Shown here: piece by piece, positions 33,659 to 45,000 of the stretch
How positions within the stretch are numbered: the stretch's first letter is position 1
How the letters are laid out: every line of letters starts with the position of its first letter
Assembly (NCBI GenBank): GCA_030435675.1
Contig: CM059624.1
Span: forward strand, 8,518,769-8,582,768
Length of the DNA: 64,000 bases
Source of the DNA: Steinernema hermaphroditum
Taxonomy: Eukaryota > Nematoda > Chromadorea > Rhabditida > Steinernematidae
Direction: 5' to 3'
The notes under the pieces: generated by a model
Databases searched by the model: none
Told to the model about the DNA's origin: nothing
What the model saw: the letters and a program-made list of their open reading frames with translations, nothing else
Position numbers and translations under genes: made by a program

Positions 33659-35065
33659 ATGTCGACGGCTCCTTCGGACTCCAAGCCAACGGATCGGAAT
33701 GTGGTTTTCAAGAAGCTGATGCCTCTGCCCAGCAAAAAGCCTCCTGCCCCGATCCAGGTACGTCACTATGTTAGTGCTAGTGGATAACGGAACTTTCAGA
33801 AGGGCGCCAGAGGTTCGACTCATCGCCCAGCGTTGAAAAAGCCGATTCCGAAGGCGAGGTCCCAAAGCGTAGAGCATCTTGTTCAGGAGAATCAGAAGGT
33901 AGCCACCGTTTCTTTGATCACTAGTCTATTTTATCTGTGCAGCTCAAACGTCTTCTGGAGTCGATCACTCGGGATTTTGAAGCGTCGTGCATGGCCGAAT
34001 CCCTCAGAGAGCTTGAGAGATCGCGACTGAACCAGTTCTGGGCGATTGCGAAAGGCGAGCTTTGCGAGAAGAGGGAAACCCTGACACTACTGGAGCAGAG
34101 GGCGCACCTTCGCGAAACGCAACATATCGAGAAGATCGCCGTAGGTCTAACGATTCTCACTGAGTCTTCTGTGGTTGCAGTCCCTAAACAGAAGAATCTG
34201 CATGTTGACCACCGATGCGACGATCCAAAGAGTCGCATCGACGCAAACGGAGGCGGAGCAGCTGACAATGAAGCCGACGACCGACGCTGAGACTCAGGAG
34301 GACGAGCAGAAGGAGGTGCACGTCGCGTTGCAGCTAACGGACGAAAAACTCGTGGAACTGGTGACCCACATGGAGCGCGAGAAACTTCAGGCACTCTCGG
34401 AGCAGCTGTTGATGGCGAAGCAGATGGAGTACCGGCTCAAGGAGTGCGAGGAGAGCGCCATGCGTCGACTCCGCAACGACAAGGAGAAACAGCTCGAGCA
34501 GTTGATGAGGGCACACGGAAGGGAGCTGGAGATGCTGGAGAACAAGCATCGGATTGCCCTCAACGAGCACGCGGAGACGGTCGAGCGCCTCCAGGTGAGT
34601 CGCCGAAGAGTCGTGCAGGGAAACCGGAGTCTTTGAGGCAGAGAAGTCTAGGTTCACGGAGGAAGCTGTTGAGAGGCAACTGAAGATGGACGAATTGAAG
34701 CAGCGAATGGAAGAGGCGGATGCCGCGCTCCGGCAAGTGGCCGTCGAGAAGGAGGCATGCTGCATGGAACGGAGCGAACTACTCAACCTGAGAGAAACTC
34801 AAAAGGTAGGCTTATTCTGGGAAGAAGGCGCTTAGAGATCGTTCTAGAGGACAGAGAAGGAAATTAAGCGGCTCAAGAACGATCTGAGCAGATCAGAAGA
34901 CATACGCGAAATAGTTCTAGACGGATACAGAAAGGTACAGGCGTGCCCGTTGAGGCCACATCCAAAAAACAACCCGTTCAGGTAGAGAAAGAACGCGACG
35001 AGCTCATCGAGGAGTTCGAGAGGTGCGTCGGCAGGACGTATAGGAGAAACGCACAACGGAACTGA
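33659..35065 (+). CDS. Coiled-coil protein, unidentified
   Basis: Eight exons, about 360 residues, starting at the ATG at 33659 just after an acceptor-like attccag. A basic, Pro-rich N-terminus (MPLPSKKPPAP) precedes an almost continuous helix: LVQENQKLKRLLESITRDF, EKLVELVTHMEREKL and EKQLEQLMRAHGRELEMLE, and ending with ERDELIEEFERC. The pattern resembles microtubule-associated or basal-body coiled coils. No diagnostic motif is present. It lies 247 bp after TAPT1 on the same strand and may be its operon partner. Confidence 0.75.
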
Positions 35066-35307
35066 GAAAACAGATCTGGATCATGATTCACTTTATTGAC
35101 GTTGTGCCCGAGAGTGTTCCCAGAGGTACAAGAGAAGAGATCACGCCCAGGCACGGAAAACAGGTGGAAGTGGGAACCCACATTATGCCCTACAAGTATT
35201 CGGAAACGCCTAGAAGTCCTAAGACAGAAAACAGCAACAAATCTGAGCAAAACAAAGACTAACAACAAGAACACTACTGCGATTCTAGAACCTACGAGGA
35301 GTCTCCC

Positions 35308-36107
35308 TCACACTTCGATGTCGATGTTCAACACCGCCAGCAGCCGCTTCTCCATGAACTTGTCGACGTCCAGGGGCACGAAGCCGTGCGGCATCGGCGT
35401 TGACTCAAACTGCACCGTGACGATGTTCTCGTCCGGCTCTCCGTTCTCATCGGTTAAGAAGTTCTGCCACGCTGAATTGTCTCACATGTAGAGTCGAACC
35501 AGGCTGTCCTCTTACCATTATCGAGGGCTTTTGTCAGCTCTGGATCTGCAGGCTTCTGCGCAGGAATGTCTTCATAGCGAGCCGACTCTGCGGGTTTGTG
35601 GTTGACCCAGATCGATTTCGATCTAAAAGGCGAACGTGCACAAAGTTCCGAGATCAAAAGTGGCGGTTTTCACTTTTAGATCAAGGTCAGAGGGCAACTC
35701 ACATGTCGAAGGGTTTCACAGAGTTGAAGAGCTTGTCATCGGAAGAAGAGGAGATCCGTGAGCTGAAGCCTAAACATGGGACTCTTTGCGATTGGACGGT
35801 CGGCGGGGCTCCTACAGAGTTCAGGATGGCGACTTTTTGGGTTCTTGTTCAGCACCATCGACTTCTGAAGACTCAAGCTGGAGATCGTGGTGCGAGGGAG
35901 GGAGGAAGCTGCTTGACTGACCTTGTACATTCTGGAAGAGGCGAAACACCCGACAGCAAGACCCGCTCCTGAAAGGACCCAAGATGCGCGACCGTCGATC
36001 TGATTTGTCAACACGCCAGCGGATTGATCGCCCCAAGAAGACGACGAAAAACCACGCGTCGGCCCTTTCCACGCTCGACTACAATAAGGCAAAAAGCGGG
36101 TGGGGAT
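35308..36107 (-). CDS. Probable mitochondrial single-pass protein, unidentified (5' end unresolved)
   Basis: Exons that join in phase: 36107-35922, 35864-35816, 35769-35703, then one ending ...LTKALDN, and a last exon to the stop at 35308. The N-terminal part is Arg/Ser-rich (RAWKGPTRGFSSSSW), like a mitochondrial presequence, followed by a short helix (WVLSGAGLAVGCFA). The soluble C-terminal part includes VKPFDISKSIWVNHKP and ends DKFMEKRLLAVLNIDIEV. The start codon must lie in an upstream exon or closely upstream; I could not find it. No family is recognised. Confidence 0.6.
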
Positions 36108-37276
36108 CTGCACGTCAGCTTCCTCCACGGAGAGTCGCCCGAAGAGACGCGGAGGAGACGGTGATCCCACGTGCAGAAGACCGGCGGCGCGCCTCCGGAG
36201 ACGAGGCGAAGTGCGGGCAGCACCTTCCCCTCGCCGCGTTTCTTCCGTCGTTTGCTTGCCGCCGCTCGCTATCTCTGCAGTGATATACCACCGACAGACG
36301 CGACTTTTGAACCCAAAAAGACCTGCAGACGCGAAGGGCGCCACAATCCCACAGTCCCCACGTCGGGCACTCCTCGCTCTGCAGACGCGATACTCTGCTA
36401 CCGTATCTAGCCTTCTGAAAGCGGTCTTTAATTCTGTGTGATGCTTATCTGTTCGGTCGAAGACAAGCAAACGTTTTTCGTCGCCCGATAGTGCCCAAAC
36501 AAACAGAGCTTCCGCCAGAACCACAAGCATTTGCGCCGTCGTCGCCACCTAACGATGTGTCGTTCGAATAAGATGCGCGATGTCTTATCTTATCGAAGTC
36601 CAAATCAGTCAAATGCTTGTGCAGAACAAGTTCCGAAGCAGGATCAAGACGGATCGCAGTAGAGTTGGATACGATACACGCAATCCCTTCCATAAGTCGA
36701 CGTTCTGACCTGTCGCTCTCTATCAGAGTCTTTGTCGTTCAGCAACTCTAACATCTCTAAGTACGTAGCGAAGGGATTTCTGTTCCGACATTCTTCCTCC
36801 TTCCCCCAACATTGTCCAGTTCACTATCGGTCATTTTCAATGCCATAACTGTTGAGGGCAGATCAGACATACACTTTGTCAGACAGTCTAGACAGCCACC
36901 TCACCCTATATATAGCCAATATTAGTGTGACATTGTATATTCGTATATTCGTTGTGTGCTACGAGTAAACGAGCGGTCGTGTGTTCCCGTGTCAACTCAA
37001 TCATTACAACAATAACCGCATACAATTGTATATCGGGGTTTTCATTCAAATGTTATTAAAAATAACAGGAGGGAGCAAAAATAAACCAAACTAAAATAAA
37101 CCAAAAATGAACATTTGTCCCTTTTTTCTTTTGCGACCGGTTTTCACATGTAAGAGCTCTCGAAAATGGCCGTGTAGACTTCTGTCCAAATGCTCTGTCC
37201 AAACGCACTAAATTTGGCTTAGAGGACGAGCAATGGGACCGGTTGTACCTGAACATTGAAAGAAGCGAGACCAAAT
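36108..37276. other. Intergenic, no convincing gene
   Basis: An 82-codon minus-strand open frame (36445-36693) has no support. The right half is AT-rich with TATATA stretches. Nothing else is recognised. Confidence 0.4.
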
Positions 37277-37507
37277 TTATGCAGCTTCAGCCCTATCTTC
37301 ATAGTCCGCTCTACATCTAACTTCAATGGTTTTCTCCTCTTCTACATAATTTGTTTGCGGCTTGCTCTTACACACTTCATACTTCTCGAACGACACGGTC
37401 CAGTCGTTCTTGTATGTGGTATTTTCGAGATATTCTGAAACGTGCCAAAGCAATCCAACACAGCACCGCCACCAATGGAAAGTCGTGCAAAGTCGCCCTG
37501 GCGACAT
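37277..37507 (-). CDS. Small open frame, possible last exon
   Basis: 76 codons. An internal acceptor-like gtttcag precedes EYLENTTYKNDWTVSFEKYE and a very charged end (EEEKTIEVRCRADYEDR). It may be a terminal exon of an unresolved gene or not coding. No family was recognised. Confidence 0.3.
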   Translation of the reverse strand: MSPGRLCTTFHWWRCCVGLLWHVSEYLENTTYKNDWTVSFEKYEVCKSKPQTNYVEEEKTIEVRCRADYEDRAEAA

Positions 37508-37603
37508 CTAGCAGAGAAACTTCAACATTTATTGTACAGTCGTATTAGAGGGAGGCGGAAGGGGCGCTCCTCGAAGGGGGCCCAATGCTGAATCGCTTGT
37601 CCC

Positions 37604-38018
37604 CTACCGTCCGAACATCAGCTGTTTGATGCTGTTGTAGCGGTTCAGCACCTGGTAGTTCCGCAACGTCTTCTGGAAGTCGTCGGCGTCGCGGTCAAAG
37701 TGGTACCCCGAGGGAGGCGAGTCTAGGGCCTTCTTCATCGTAATCGTCTTCCCCGCCTCGTAGACCGGCAGGAGCCGAGGCCATCCCATCTCCTAGAGTG
37801 TCCCGTTTCACAAGGCTCCCTCTCCGAACTGACCTTCTGGGTGGGCAGCATTCTCTTTCCCATACCGAGCTGTCGCATGAACATGCTTGTCCGCGGACGT
37901 TCGGCGGCGGAAGTCTTAATTGACGAGTAACGGACACCTGAGTTTGCTCACTTACTTCGTAGAGGAGACTCGAGGAAATCAGAAACGCCACTAGCAGGAT
38001 GGACAAGTCACTCTTCAT
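37604..38018 (-). CDS. Candidate amidated neuropeptide precursor
   Basis: Three exons (38018-37956, 37914-37834, 37792-37604) give 110 residues. A signal peptide (SILLVAFLISSSLLYE) is followed by RPRTSMFMRQLGMGKR, whose GKR is a classical amidation and cleavage site. After TITMKK the rest reads ALDSPPSGYHFDRD... and ends YNSIKQLMFGR at the stop, again a Gly-Arg amidation end. The last peptide (LRNYQVLNRYNSIKQLMF-amide) loosely resembles the amphipathic helix and aromatic amide end of NPY/NPF-type peptides, but lacks the RPRF end. An acceptor (gattgcag) lies about 25 nt before the ATG. Confidence 0.65.
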
Positions 38019-39439
38019 CACTGACGCTTTGCTCGCCGACAACCTGCAATCTCACGAAGCGCTATGACTGCACTGAAGGATGTAGGGTCTTGGTCAAAGG
38101 CCAGGGCCAGAGTAGCGAACAGTAACCCAGGTTATACACGACAGAATCCACCCCTCGCCTTTCCAGCCCTTTAGGCTCACAGTATGGGGTGAAAGAGACT
38201 ATCGTACTCTCTGAGCGGCGCTCCGCACACCAAGAACGTCCACGACTGACTGAGGGCGTACTCCGCGATGTCCGCTCTTGAGTGGGACCGTAATTAGAGT
38301 TTACGTCAAGGCGCTAATGGTAAGTTGTGAAATTGAGAGGTGAGTGCGACGCCCGAGGACCGCTTTCGGAGAACCTCGAAGGGCGGGGAGGGGAGCCCCG
38401 AGGAGTCAGAACTCCCCCCAGAAGCGGCATCTTCTCAGAAGAAACGTAGACGGTTCGGTGGGTGAAAGTCCATGAAATGCCGACCACACAAAAGCGCAGG
38501 ACACCTAAAGAGGGAGGACCACACTTTAATGTGTACTTGTCCATTGTACTAAACACGAGGCCGTAAATCTCCCCCAGAAAGGAAGTGATGGATTGTAGCC
38601 ATCGACGCTGGACTCTCTTATTAGAGACAAAACGACGGATCATTTGCATCTATATTGAATTTCCCGAAGCGTTTAGTATATGTCGCGAAGAGGCCTCCGC
38701 TTACAGTATCCCTGGCTGTTGAAGCTAAACGAACGTGTAGGCAGAGATGGCTTGAATTCATACTGTTCAGAGTCCTTGTTTTGATCGTTTCCTCTGAGTG
38801 TAATCCCATGTCCCAATGCACCAACGAAAGGACGTACTTCTCGGGGATGGACGGAGCAAGAGGCGGCGTACTTCTGTTTGCCTAACGGCGATTCCATGAC
38901 CTGCTAACTGGTAATTTTCGACTCAGAGTGTGTAGTCCGAAAAGCGGCCGAAGGTTGAGATTCGAAGTGGTAATGAAGGTGAACCGAAGAAGAACGCAAC
39001 GCGGGTGTTTGACCTTTACCTTCCACTGATTTTCCAGTGCTCACCGATGCCCCAAGCAATCATTTTTAATCTCTCCGTACAAAGAATCCATGGATCTGAA
39101 GGAACTTCTAAAACACATTCATTCACAACTTCTCTTCCGAATTTAGACATTAGAGAAAGAGGAATCCAGTGTGCCCCAGTTGCTCTCTCTCATAGATACT
39201 TTGCTGTTTGTTGTCCGAGGAAATGCACGCCAAGTCTCAGAAAGGCCCGTTCTCGTTCGCATCTTTGGCTTACAGAAAGCGGAAGTCCCTTCCGACAAAG
39301 CAAAGCCAAACAGCACTTGGCGTCACTATCGGATGCACTTAAACGGCTGCATGAATTCTTTTGTGAGACAAAGTGCGTTTAGAGCTTTATACGACACACT
39401 ATAGGATACCCGTACACCGAACAGCCTGCGAAGGAATTC
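38019..39439. other. Intergenic, no gene seen
   Basis: 1.4 kb with several open frames of 70-125 codons on both strands, none with splice structure or family resemblance. It separates the peptide gene from the HLH gene. Confidence 0.4.
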
Positions 39440-39698
39440 TCAGTTCTCCTCTCCGTCCTCCTGGAGTTGCTCTTCGAGATAGCGGATGTAGGCGATAGCC
39501 GACTGGAAGGGATCCCGTCAGTCACGGCCGGGGCACTTTTCATACCTGTATGATCTGGAGAGGGCTGGAGAGTTTGTGGGCGCCGAGTCTCTGGCGGAGG
39601 AGGTTGAGGGCCTCGAGACAATCGGCTTCGCTCTCCCTGGCGACGACGGCGAAGTCGTCCTCGGAGAAGGGACTGGGGGCATTCGAGCTCGCGGTCAT
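39440..39698 (-). CDS. Small helix-loop-helix protein without a basic region (Id-like), copy 1
   Basis: Two exons (39698-39546, 39502-39440) give 71 residues. Helix 1 is ESEADCLEALNLLRQRLG, the loop is AHKLSS, and helix 2 is PLQIIQSAIAYIRYLEEQLQ. Helix 2 matches the HLH pattern (...I.L.AI.YI..L...L). The residues before helix 1 are acidic (SEDDFAVVARESEAD), so no DNA-binding basic region exists. This is the layout of Id/Emc proteins, which sequester bHLH factors. An acceptor-like cttcttcag lies just before the ATG. Confidence 0.75.
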
Positions 39699-39793
39699 CT
39701 CTCTGAAGAAGGAAGCGTCGAGAAGGGGGAGTACGACCACGCGATGAGCATATAGTAAGCGTCGCTGGAGCAATTTCCGATGGAAAAAGAACG

Positions 39794-40648
39794 CAGCTGC
39801 ACAGAGGGCCAGAAACTGGCGAACAGCAGTGGCTCAGGGAGCAGCAGCCTTTGGGCCAGGCCCTTCATATTGTGGCCAGATGACCCCAGCCGGCATCCAG
39901 AACCGGCAAGAAAGGATCTCTTGATCAGCTGCTGGCGGCGCCACCACTGTTTAGCTGCTGCGCGGGAGAGCGCCTTTGGCCTGCGGCACAGCTGCTTTGG
40001 CCCCCTCAACACCTGGCCAAATACGCGATCCAGGCCGTCCGGATCCAGCCACACAATTCGCCTGCAATAAATTATAAAAAAGGGCCGATGGCCCTCAGCG
40101 ACTCAGCTGCCAAGTGGGGCCGAAGTTGACGAATCTCGGCAGATGCTCGCCTCCTCGACTGCCCGCCAGATGCTTATGTAACGAACTGACGGCGCTTCCA
40201 AAAACAACAGATGCGGGAAAAGATGACGGAGCGCAGCTGGGATGCGAACTGTCGCCGTGGGATTACAGGATGGCCGCGGCAGTGAAAGTGACTTTAATAT
40301 GATTAAACGCACATGTATGCTTATGATAGGCGCGCGCTAAGTGGATGAGCACGGTGAAAGCGGGGAGCGGAGCCGGTCGTCAGATGCAGATGTATACTCA
40401 GGTTAGTGCCAGCTGTGGGAGCACATGCGCCGCCGATACGATCACAGCTGCCCAATTTGAATCCCTCTGTTCTACATTCCGCAAGTACAGCCCGAGTACA
40501 GTAGGGACGCCAGAGGGGGTAGCGGCGGTGGCCAAGCGCTTCCGAGAGGGCTGAAGGGCCGCACGACCGATGATGTCCTGATTGGGAGGGGGCCATCTGC
40601 CATGGCCTGAGGCACTAATGAACACGTCGTCTGATGCGGCTACAGCTG
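39794..40648. promoter_or_regulatory. Cluster of CAGCTG E-boxes
   Basis: Eight exact CAGCTG palindromes start at 39794, 39926, 39989, 40104, 40235, 40410, 40445 and 40643. About 0.2 would be expected by chance in 855 bp. The cluster begins about 100 bp upstream of HLH copy 1, and another CAGCTG occurs at 42806 beyond HLH copy 2. CAGCTG is a binding site for many bHLH dimers. An enhancer role is inferred. Confidence 0.6.
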
Positions 40649-42057
40649 GCTTTAATTTGGCATTTGCGCACTCAGATGTCCGCTCGACGCGAAAATACGG
40701 CGTCGCCGACGGCGCCGTTCGCGGCCGATTTGAGAATCCGACAGGTGGTCCCCCACTTTCCCACGACCATTCGGCCATGTGTTCGCTTCTCACGGGAGTT
40801 TATCTCCGTCGATACGATGCGCGGCGCTGACCCTCCGGGGCACATAACGACACAGTACCCTCTCCAGAGGACCGTTTAGCCGCTTGTTCCCAAGCGGGGA
40901 CGCAACCCTATTAGGCATGCGGTTTGGCGGCACCGAAAGATGAATGACCGGCCAAAGGTCGGATTGCACAAAGGGATCAAGCACCTGCATTGTTTATGTT
41001 TGTTTGCGGCGTTGCAAATTGTCGAAGGCGCGCCGGGCTCCTTCGGCAAGCTCGATTACCTGCTCGTGGCCCCATATGTCATCACAGGTGCGCCATTCAG
41101 CGACAGAATATGCAAGTGCGAAGGCAATATCGCACAAAAGCGGCTCTCAGAAACCAATATGGGCGCTGCGTGGGCTCGAAGTATTGACGCTGTTTAGGGC
41201 TGATCACCCCGTGAAGTGTCGCCAGGCCCGGTGCTCTTGACCTGGCTCGGCTCCAACGGCTGAGTTCGTCGCCACTTGCAATTAGCGAAGTCGGACCCGC
41301 ACTCCGAAACGCAGGTCAGGGCCGGCACGGTGACCCATAATCCGCACTTTATTATTAGAGGTCCCAAAGTAGAGTCTCTTTGGCGACCTCCGCATCGGAA
41401 GTCGGATTACGGTACCCTTTGATCCCGATTAGGGCTCGTATGCAAACAGTGTTTTTGGGATTGGGGCTGTAAGTACTGTAACTTGACAGAAGACCTTTGG
41501 AAGAGAACTAACATGTGCCTTAACTTCTTAAAGGGTTTCTATGGGAAGGTCCTTGTTCTCAAATTGTCATCAGATGACCCTAGAAGACTCAGAGATTCGC
41601 TCGGGATATGCGTAGCCGAGAGCCATAACTTCGCAATCTCTGCGCATGCTTCTGATGCTCCGGCGTTTCTCTGGCCGACCTTCGGGATCGGGTCTTCCTC
41701 CGGTTGCGCAAAACGAACGGCGGTGGCTGTAAGGGAACTCGCCGCGCTACAGGCTGTAAATCACATGCTATTGCGCGTTTTCCCACACAAATTTGCCAAA
41801 TGTTCTCATGAGGATGCGCGCTTCCTTTGTCGGCATGCGCAGGTGGCCTTCCCAGGGCTCCGGGGAACGGGTTCCCATGATGGCGGCGCCGACGGTGGCG
41901 GCGCGGGAGGAGACGACAGAAGGGGGGCGGGCCGATCTGTCGTCGCGCAACCGAAAGTGACCAGCGCCGTCATTCAGCACTCCGACTCGCCTCGCAGTCG
42001 TTGTTGGTCCTTTGTCTCTCCACTCGACCGTACTCGGATTCCTGTGAATTTCACGCC
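40649..42057. other. Intergenic upstream of HLH copy 2
   Basis: GC-rich, with open frames that look non-coding. It presumably holds the promoter of the plus-strand HLH gene. No gene is supported. Confidence 0.4.
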
Positions 42058-42442
42058 ATGAAGAGGTTCGCCCCTTCCGCTTCCGCCCCATTAAGCGCCA
42101 CTCCGAAGGGCCCGCACCGCTCGCCCCCCAAGTCGAAATCCGGCCGCGTCCGCAAGTGCTCCAAGGAGAAGCGCGAGCAGGGGAAGGTGCTCGAGAAGCT
42201 CCGCGGCATGGTCGGGAGCGACGATCACTCCAACCAGCTCGAGGTCATGCAGGTAAGCTCTCCAATCCAAATCTAAAGCCTAAATCCGTTTTCAGAACGT
42301 TCTCGACTACATCTACTTCCTGAAGGCGCAGCTTGAGTCCGACGGACAGCCGATGGAGTCACCCGACCTTCAGAACCTCATCCGCTCTTTCGCTTCCTCT
42401 CTGAGCCCGAAGTCTCTCTCGCCGGAGCCCTCCTCCCCCTAG
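42058..42442 (+). CDS. Small helix-loop-helix protein (Id-like), copy 2
   Basis: Two exons (42058-42252, 42296-42442) give 113 residues. A Ser/Pro/Lys-rich N-terminus leads to helix 1 (REQGKVLEKLRGMVG), loop and helix 2 (QLEVMQNVLDYIYFLKAQL). Helix 2 closely follows the Id-protein pattern (KVEILQHVIDYI). The stretch before helix 1 (RVRKCSKEKRE) is basic but lacks the Glu-x-x-Arg core of DNA-binding bHLH proteins. The C-terminus is Ser/Pro-rich. It probably acts as a dimerisation partner or inhibitor. Confidence 0.75.
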
Positions 42443-43665
42443 ACCCCTAGACCCCTCACCCCAGATCCTCTCTCCCGGGTACTGTACATATGTCAGAGAT
42501 GTAGATAGTCAAACTATGAAGATAATAAAGAATAGATGGACATATTTCGTTCACACGTTGCGCAACGAAGTGTTTATGCATCTGGAGTCGAGGGCCGCCA
42601 GGACAATAAGCGCACATCAGGTGGTTTTTCAGATGGGCATTGTGCCGTTTATTGAATCCAGGTGAATCCGGCAGATGGAGGAACACCTGAGCCGGCTGTG
42701 GGGCAGTTGGCCCGCCGGGCCATCTGACGGGTGGAGCCGCCCCCAGCAGGCTTATCAAAGAGTCGAGCAACAATCATTTATTAGTCATACGAGGAGAGAA
42801 CATCCCAGCTGTTAGCCAGCGGGCCGCCAGCACGCATATGGCCAATTCAGAGATTGGTGCACCCGGCCAGGCCTGCGTCCTTCGCGCCCGCAATGCTCCG
42901 GAGACCCGAAGTTGGCGACCGTAACCCATTAGTGATTCGATGTGCAAACATAAATCTCATCCGGTCCGTCACACAATCTTGAGAGGGATAATAAATATGC
43001 AAATATCTTGTGTGCTGCCACGCGTCCTCCAAGGTCACTCTTTGCACCGCGGATTAATTTCGACTCAAAAGTTTGCCTTGCACGTCCTTGGCGCCTTTCC
43101 GTCCGATCCAAGGTGACTTGTAAACGCACAAACACAGACAGTTGACTCCCCGAGCGTTCAGCTAATAAGGGACCAGTCAAGAAGCTCTCTCATGTTTTAG
43201 ACACTTGTTTGCATCAACTCCGCGGGACGCCGTCCACTCGCGGAGCGCTGGAATCGAACTCCTCCGCCGACTACGAAACTGAGTTGCGCCGCTTGCGCTA
43301 CCGCGTTGTCCCGTGGAGTTTCGCGCCGTCGATTAACGGGGATAGGGTCTGCAAGGTCGACCCAATGCTCGAGACCAAGGGCATTTGACACCTCCTCGCC
43401 TAATTTTGGCCTTCTTCGTGTATGTATAATTTGAGAGTCGAAGTGCCAAAAGTGACGCAACTCTACGAGGTGCTATAGATCGGACGACTCGCAGGTGGGT
43501 CGATTGGATTTCGGAAATACGACTCTTGCACAAGCGAGCATAAAGCGATGGAGCAGTTTAAGACGGATTTTTTTCATTCATTTCTCGGACATCTACGTTA
43601 GTTTTTTTACACATTATGGTCATTCTACCTCACGGACTTCATTTCTCATCAGTTGTCGACGTGCT
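42443..43665. other. Intergenic with a tRNA-like segment
   Basis: Contains one more CAGCTG (42806) and the tRNA-like segment listed separately. No protein gene is seen. Confidence 0.4.
43225..43312 (-). tRNA. tRNA-like sequence, probably degenerate
   Basis: On the minus strand an A-box-like tagcgcaagcgg is followed about 40 nt later by a B-box-like gagttcgattcc. A short outer pairing cgcgg / ccgcg encloses them. The T stem pairs poorly and the anticodon arm is not clear. It may be a tRNA pseudogene, a tRNA-derived repeat, or an unusual nematode tRNA with a long variable arm. Confidence 0.3.
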
Positions 43666-45000
43666 TCACTTAGCTGCAGACTGAACACAGAGGTTGGGTG
43701 CAGGTTGAGCAGCGGTGTTAGGAGCAGGTTGATCTGCTTGAGGGACTTTCGCATCACTGGGCTTCTTACCGTTTTCTGCAATGTAAAATTGAACACTCGC
43801 AAAACCCTATAATTCCACTCACTTTCATCCACTACCTTCTGCTGAATGGGCACTTCCTCTTCCTTCCCTTCTTTCCCTTCTTTCCCTTTCTTTCCTTTCT
43901 TGTCTTCCTTTTCTTCCTTCTCTTCTTTCTGTTCCTTCGATTTCAATCCGACCTTCTTCATCCACTCATCGTACTCTCTGGTGCGATTCTTGTACCAATT
44001 GCAGAACGCGATCAGAGCTACAATGATAACCACGACCAAAGCAAAGTATAGAGCCAAGGTGACGACGTAGAAGATATTTCTTGAGTCGTCCCAGAATCTC
44101 TCTTTCTTTTCCACTTTCTTCGTTGCATTGTTTTCCGGTTCTGTTTGACTGAACAATTTCTGCGATAACTTCAGAAGGGGGGAAGAGTCAGCCACAGGTT
44201 TGAGATTCAAGAGATGCTCGTCGTTGTGCCATGTATGAGCATGTTCTGCGCAATCTTTCGGGCACTTCTCCAGTAGAGTTACAGTACCGTAGCCGATTCT
44301 TCGGATTTCCGCGGAGCAGCAGTCCTTCTCAGACGACTGAAAAGAGGTCAACAGAAGATCGTACAATGCAAACCAAATCCACGAACCGAAGTCTTCAGAC
44401 TTAATCGTGGATAAGTCACTTGGAGCTGCATGTTGAGAGCCGAGTCCACGTTGTCGATGAGGAGGGTGTGATTCAGTGCGGAAAATCTCGTTCTGGAACA
44501 TCACATTACAATGCCTGTAACGTCCATGCCACCTTTCCGTTGTTCTTTCCACAGGTAGCTTGCTCGAGTATTCGATAGAAAACCTAGAGCGCAGGATACC
44601 GTCGACGCAGAGGCGTGCCGTCTCTGGCTGATTGATCATGACCATTTGCAGTCTGAATAAGAAAAACACGATTAGAGATTTGTCGCGATGTGCACTCACA
44701 TGGTAAAGCCTCGTTTCAGCTCCACGTTCATCGACGATGCCATGTAGTACGTGCATGCGGCGATCCCCGTGTCCACAGCGTCGTCCCCCTCAACCATTCG
44801 CCGCGTCTGAAGCGTGCACCATCAAAATCCAAAGCTAGTGGTCGACAACTTACCACGAACTCTAATGTTGTGAAGCGACACGCGCCGTCCCTGCACTGAT
44901 CTGATGCGAAGAGCGGATCGTCGGGTTCGAAGTCCATGGACATCGCCCAAATCGCTAGAGCGGAGATGAAGAAAACGAGCCCGGAAAGGAACGGCTTCAT
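43666..45000 (-). CDS. Single-pass (type I) membrane protein, unidentified
   Basis: Six exons (45000-44854, 44806-44700, 44652-44584, 44492-44387, 44336-43823, 43775-43666) give 350 residues. The N-terminal signal is FLSGLVFFISALAIWAMS. The extracellular part contains cysteines, including CRDGACRF and EKDCCSAE, and one Asn-x-Thr near the membrane. A membrane helix (FYVVTLALYFALVVVIIVAL) follows, then a highly charged Lys/Glu tail (KEEKEEKEDKKGKKGKEG) and a Pro/Gln-rich end. No domain is recognised; a nematode-restricted surface protein is likely. Confidence 0.75.

Noticed and set aside
35736..36548. 270-codon minus-strand open frame as one protein
   Set aside because: Only parts of it are exons; splice signals and phase join those parts to segments in other frames.
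41483..42061. 192-codon plus-strand open frame upstream of the HLH gene
   Set aside because: Translation is not protein-like and it runs into the HLH start region; it is better read as GC-rich non-coding DNA.
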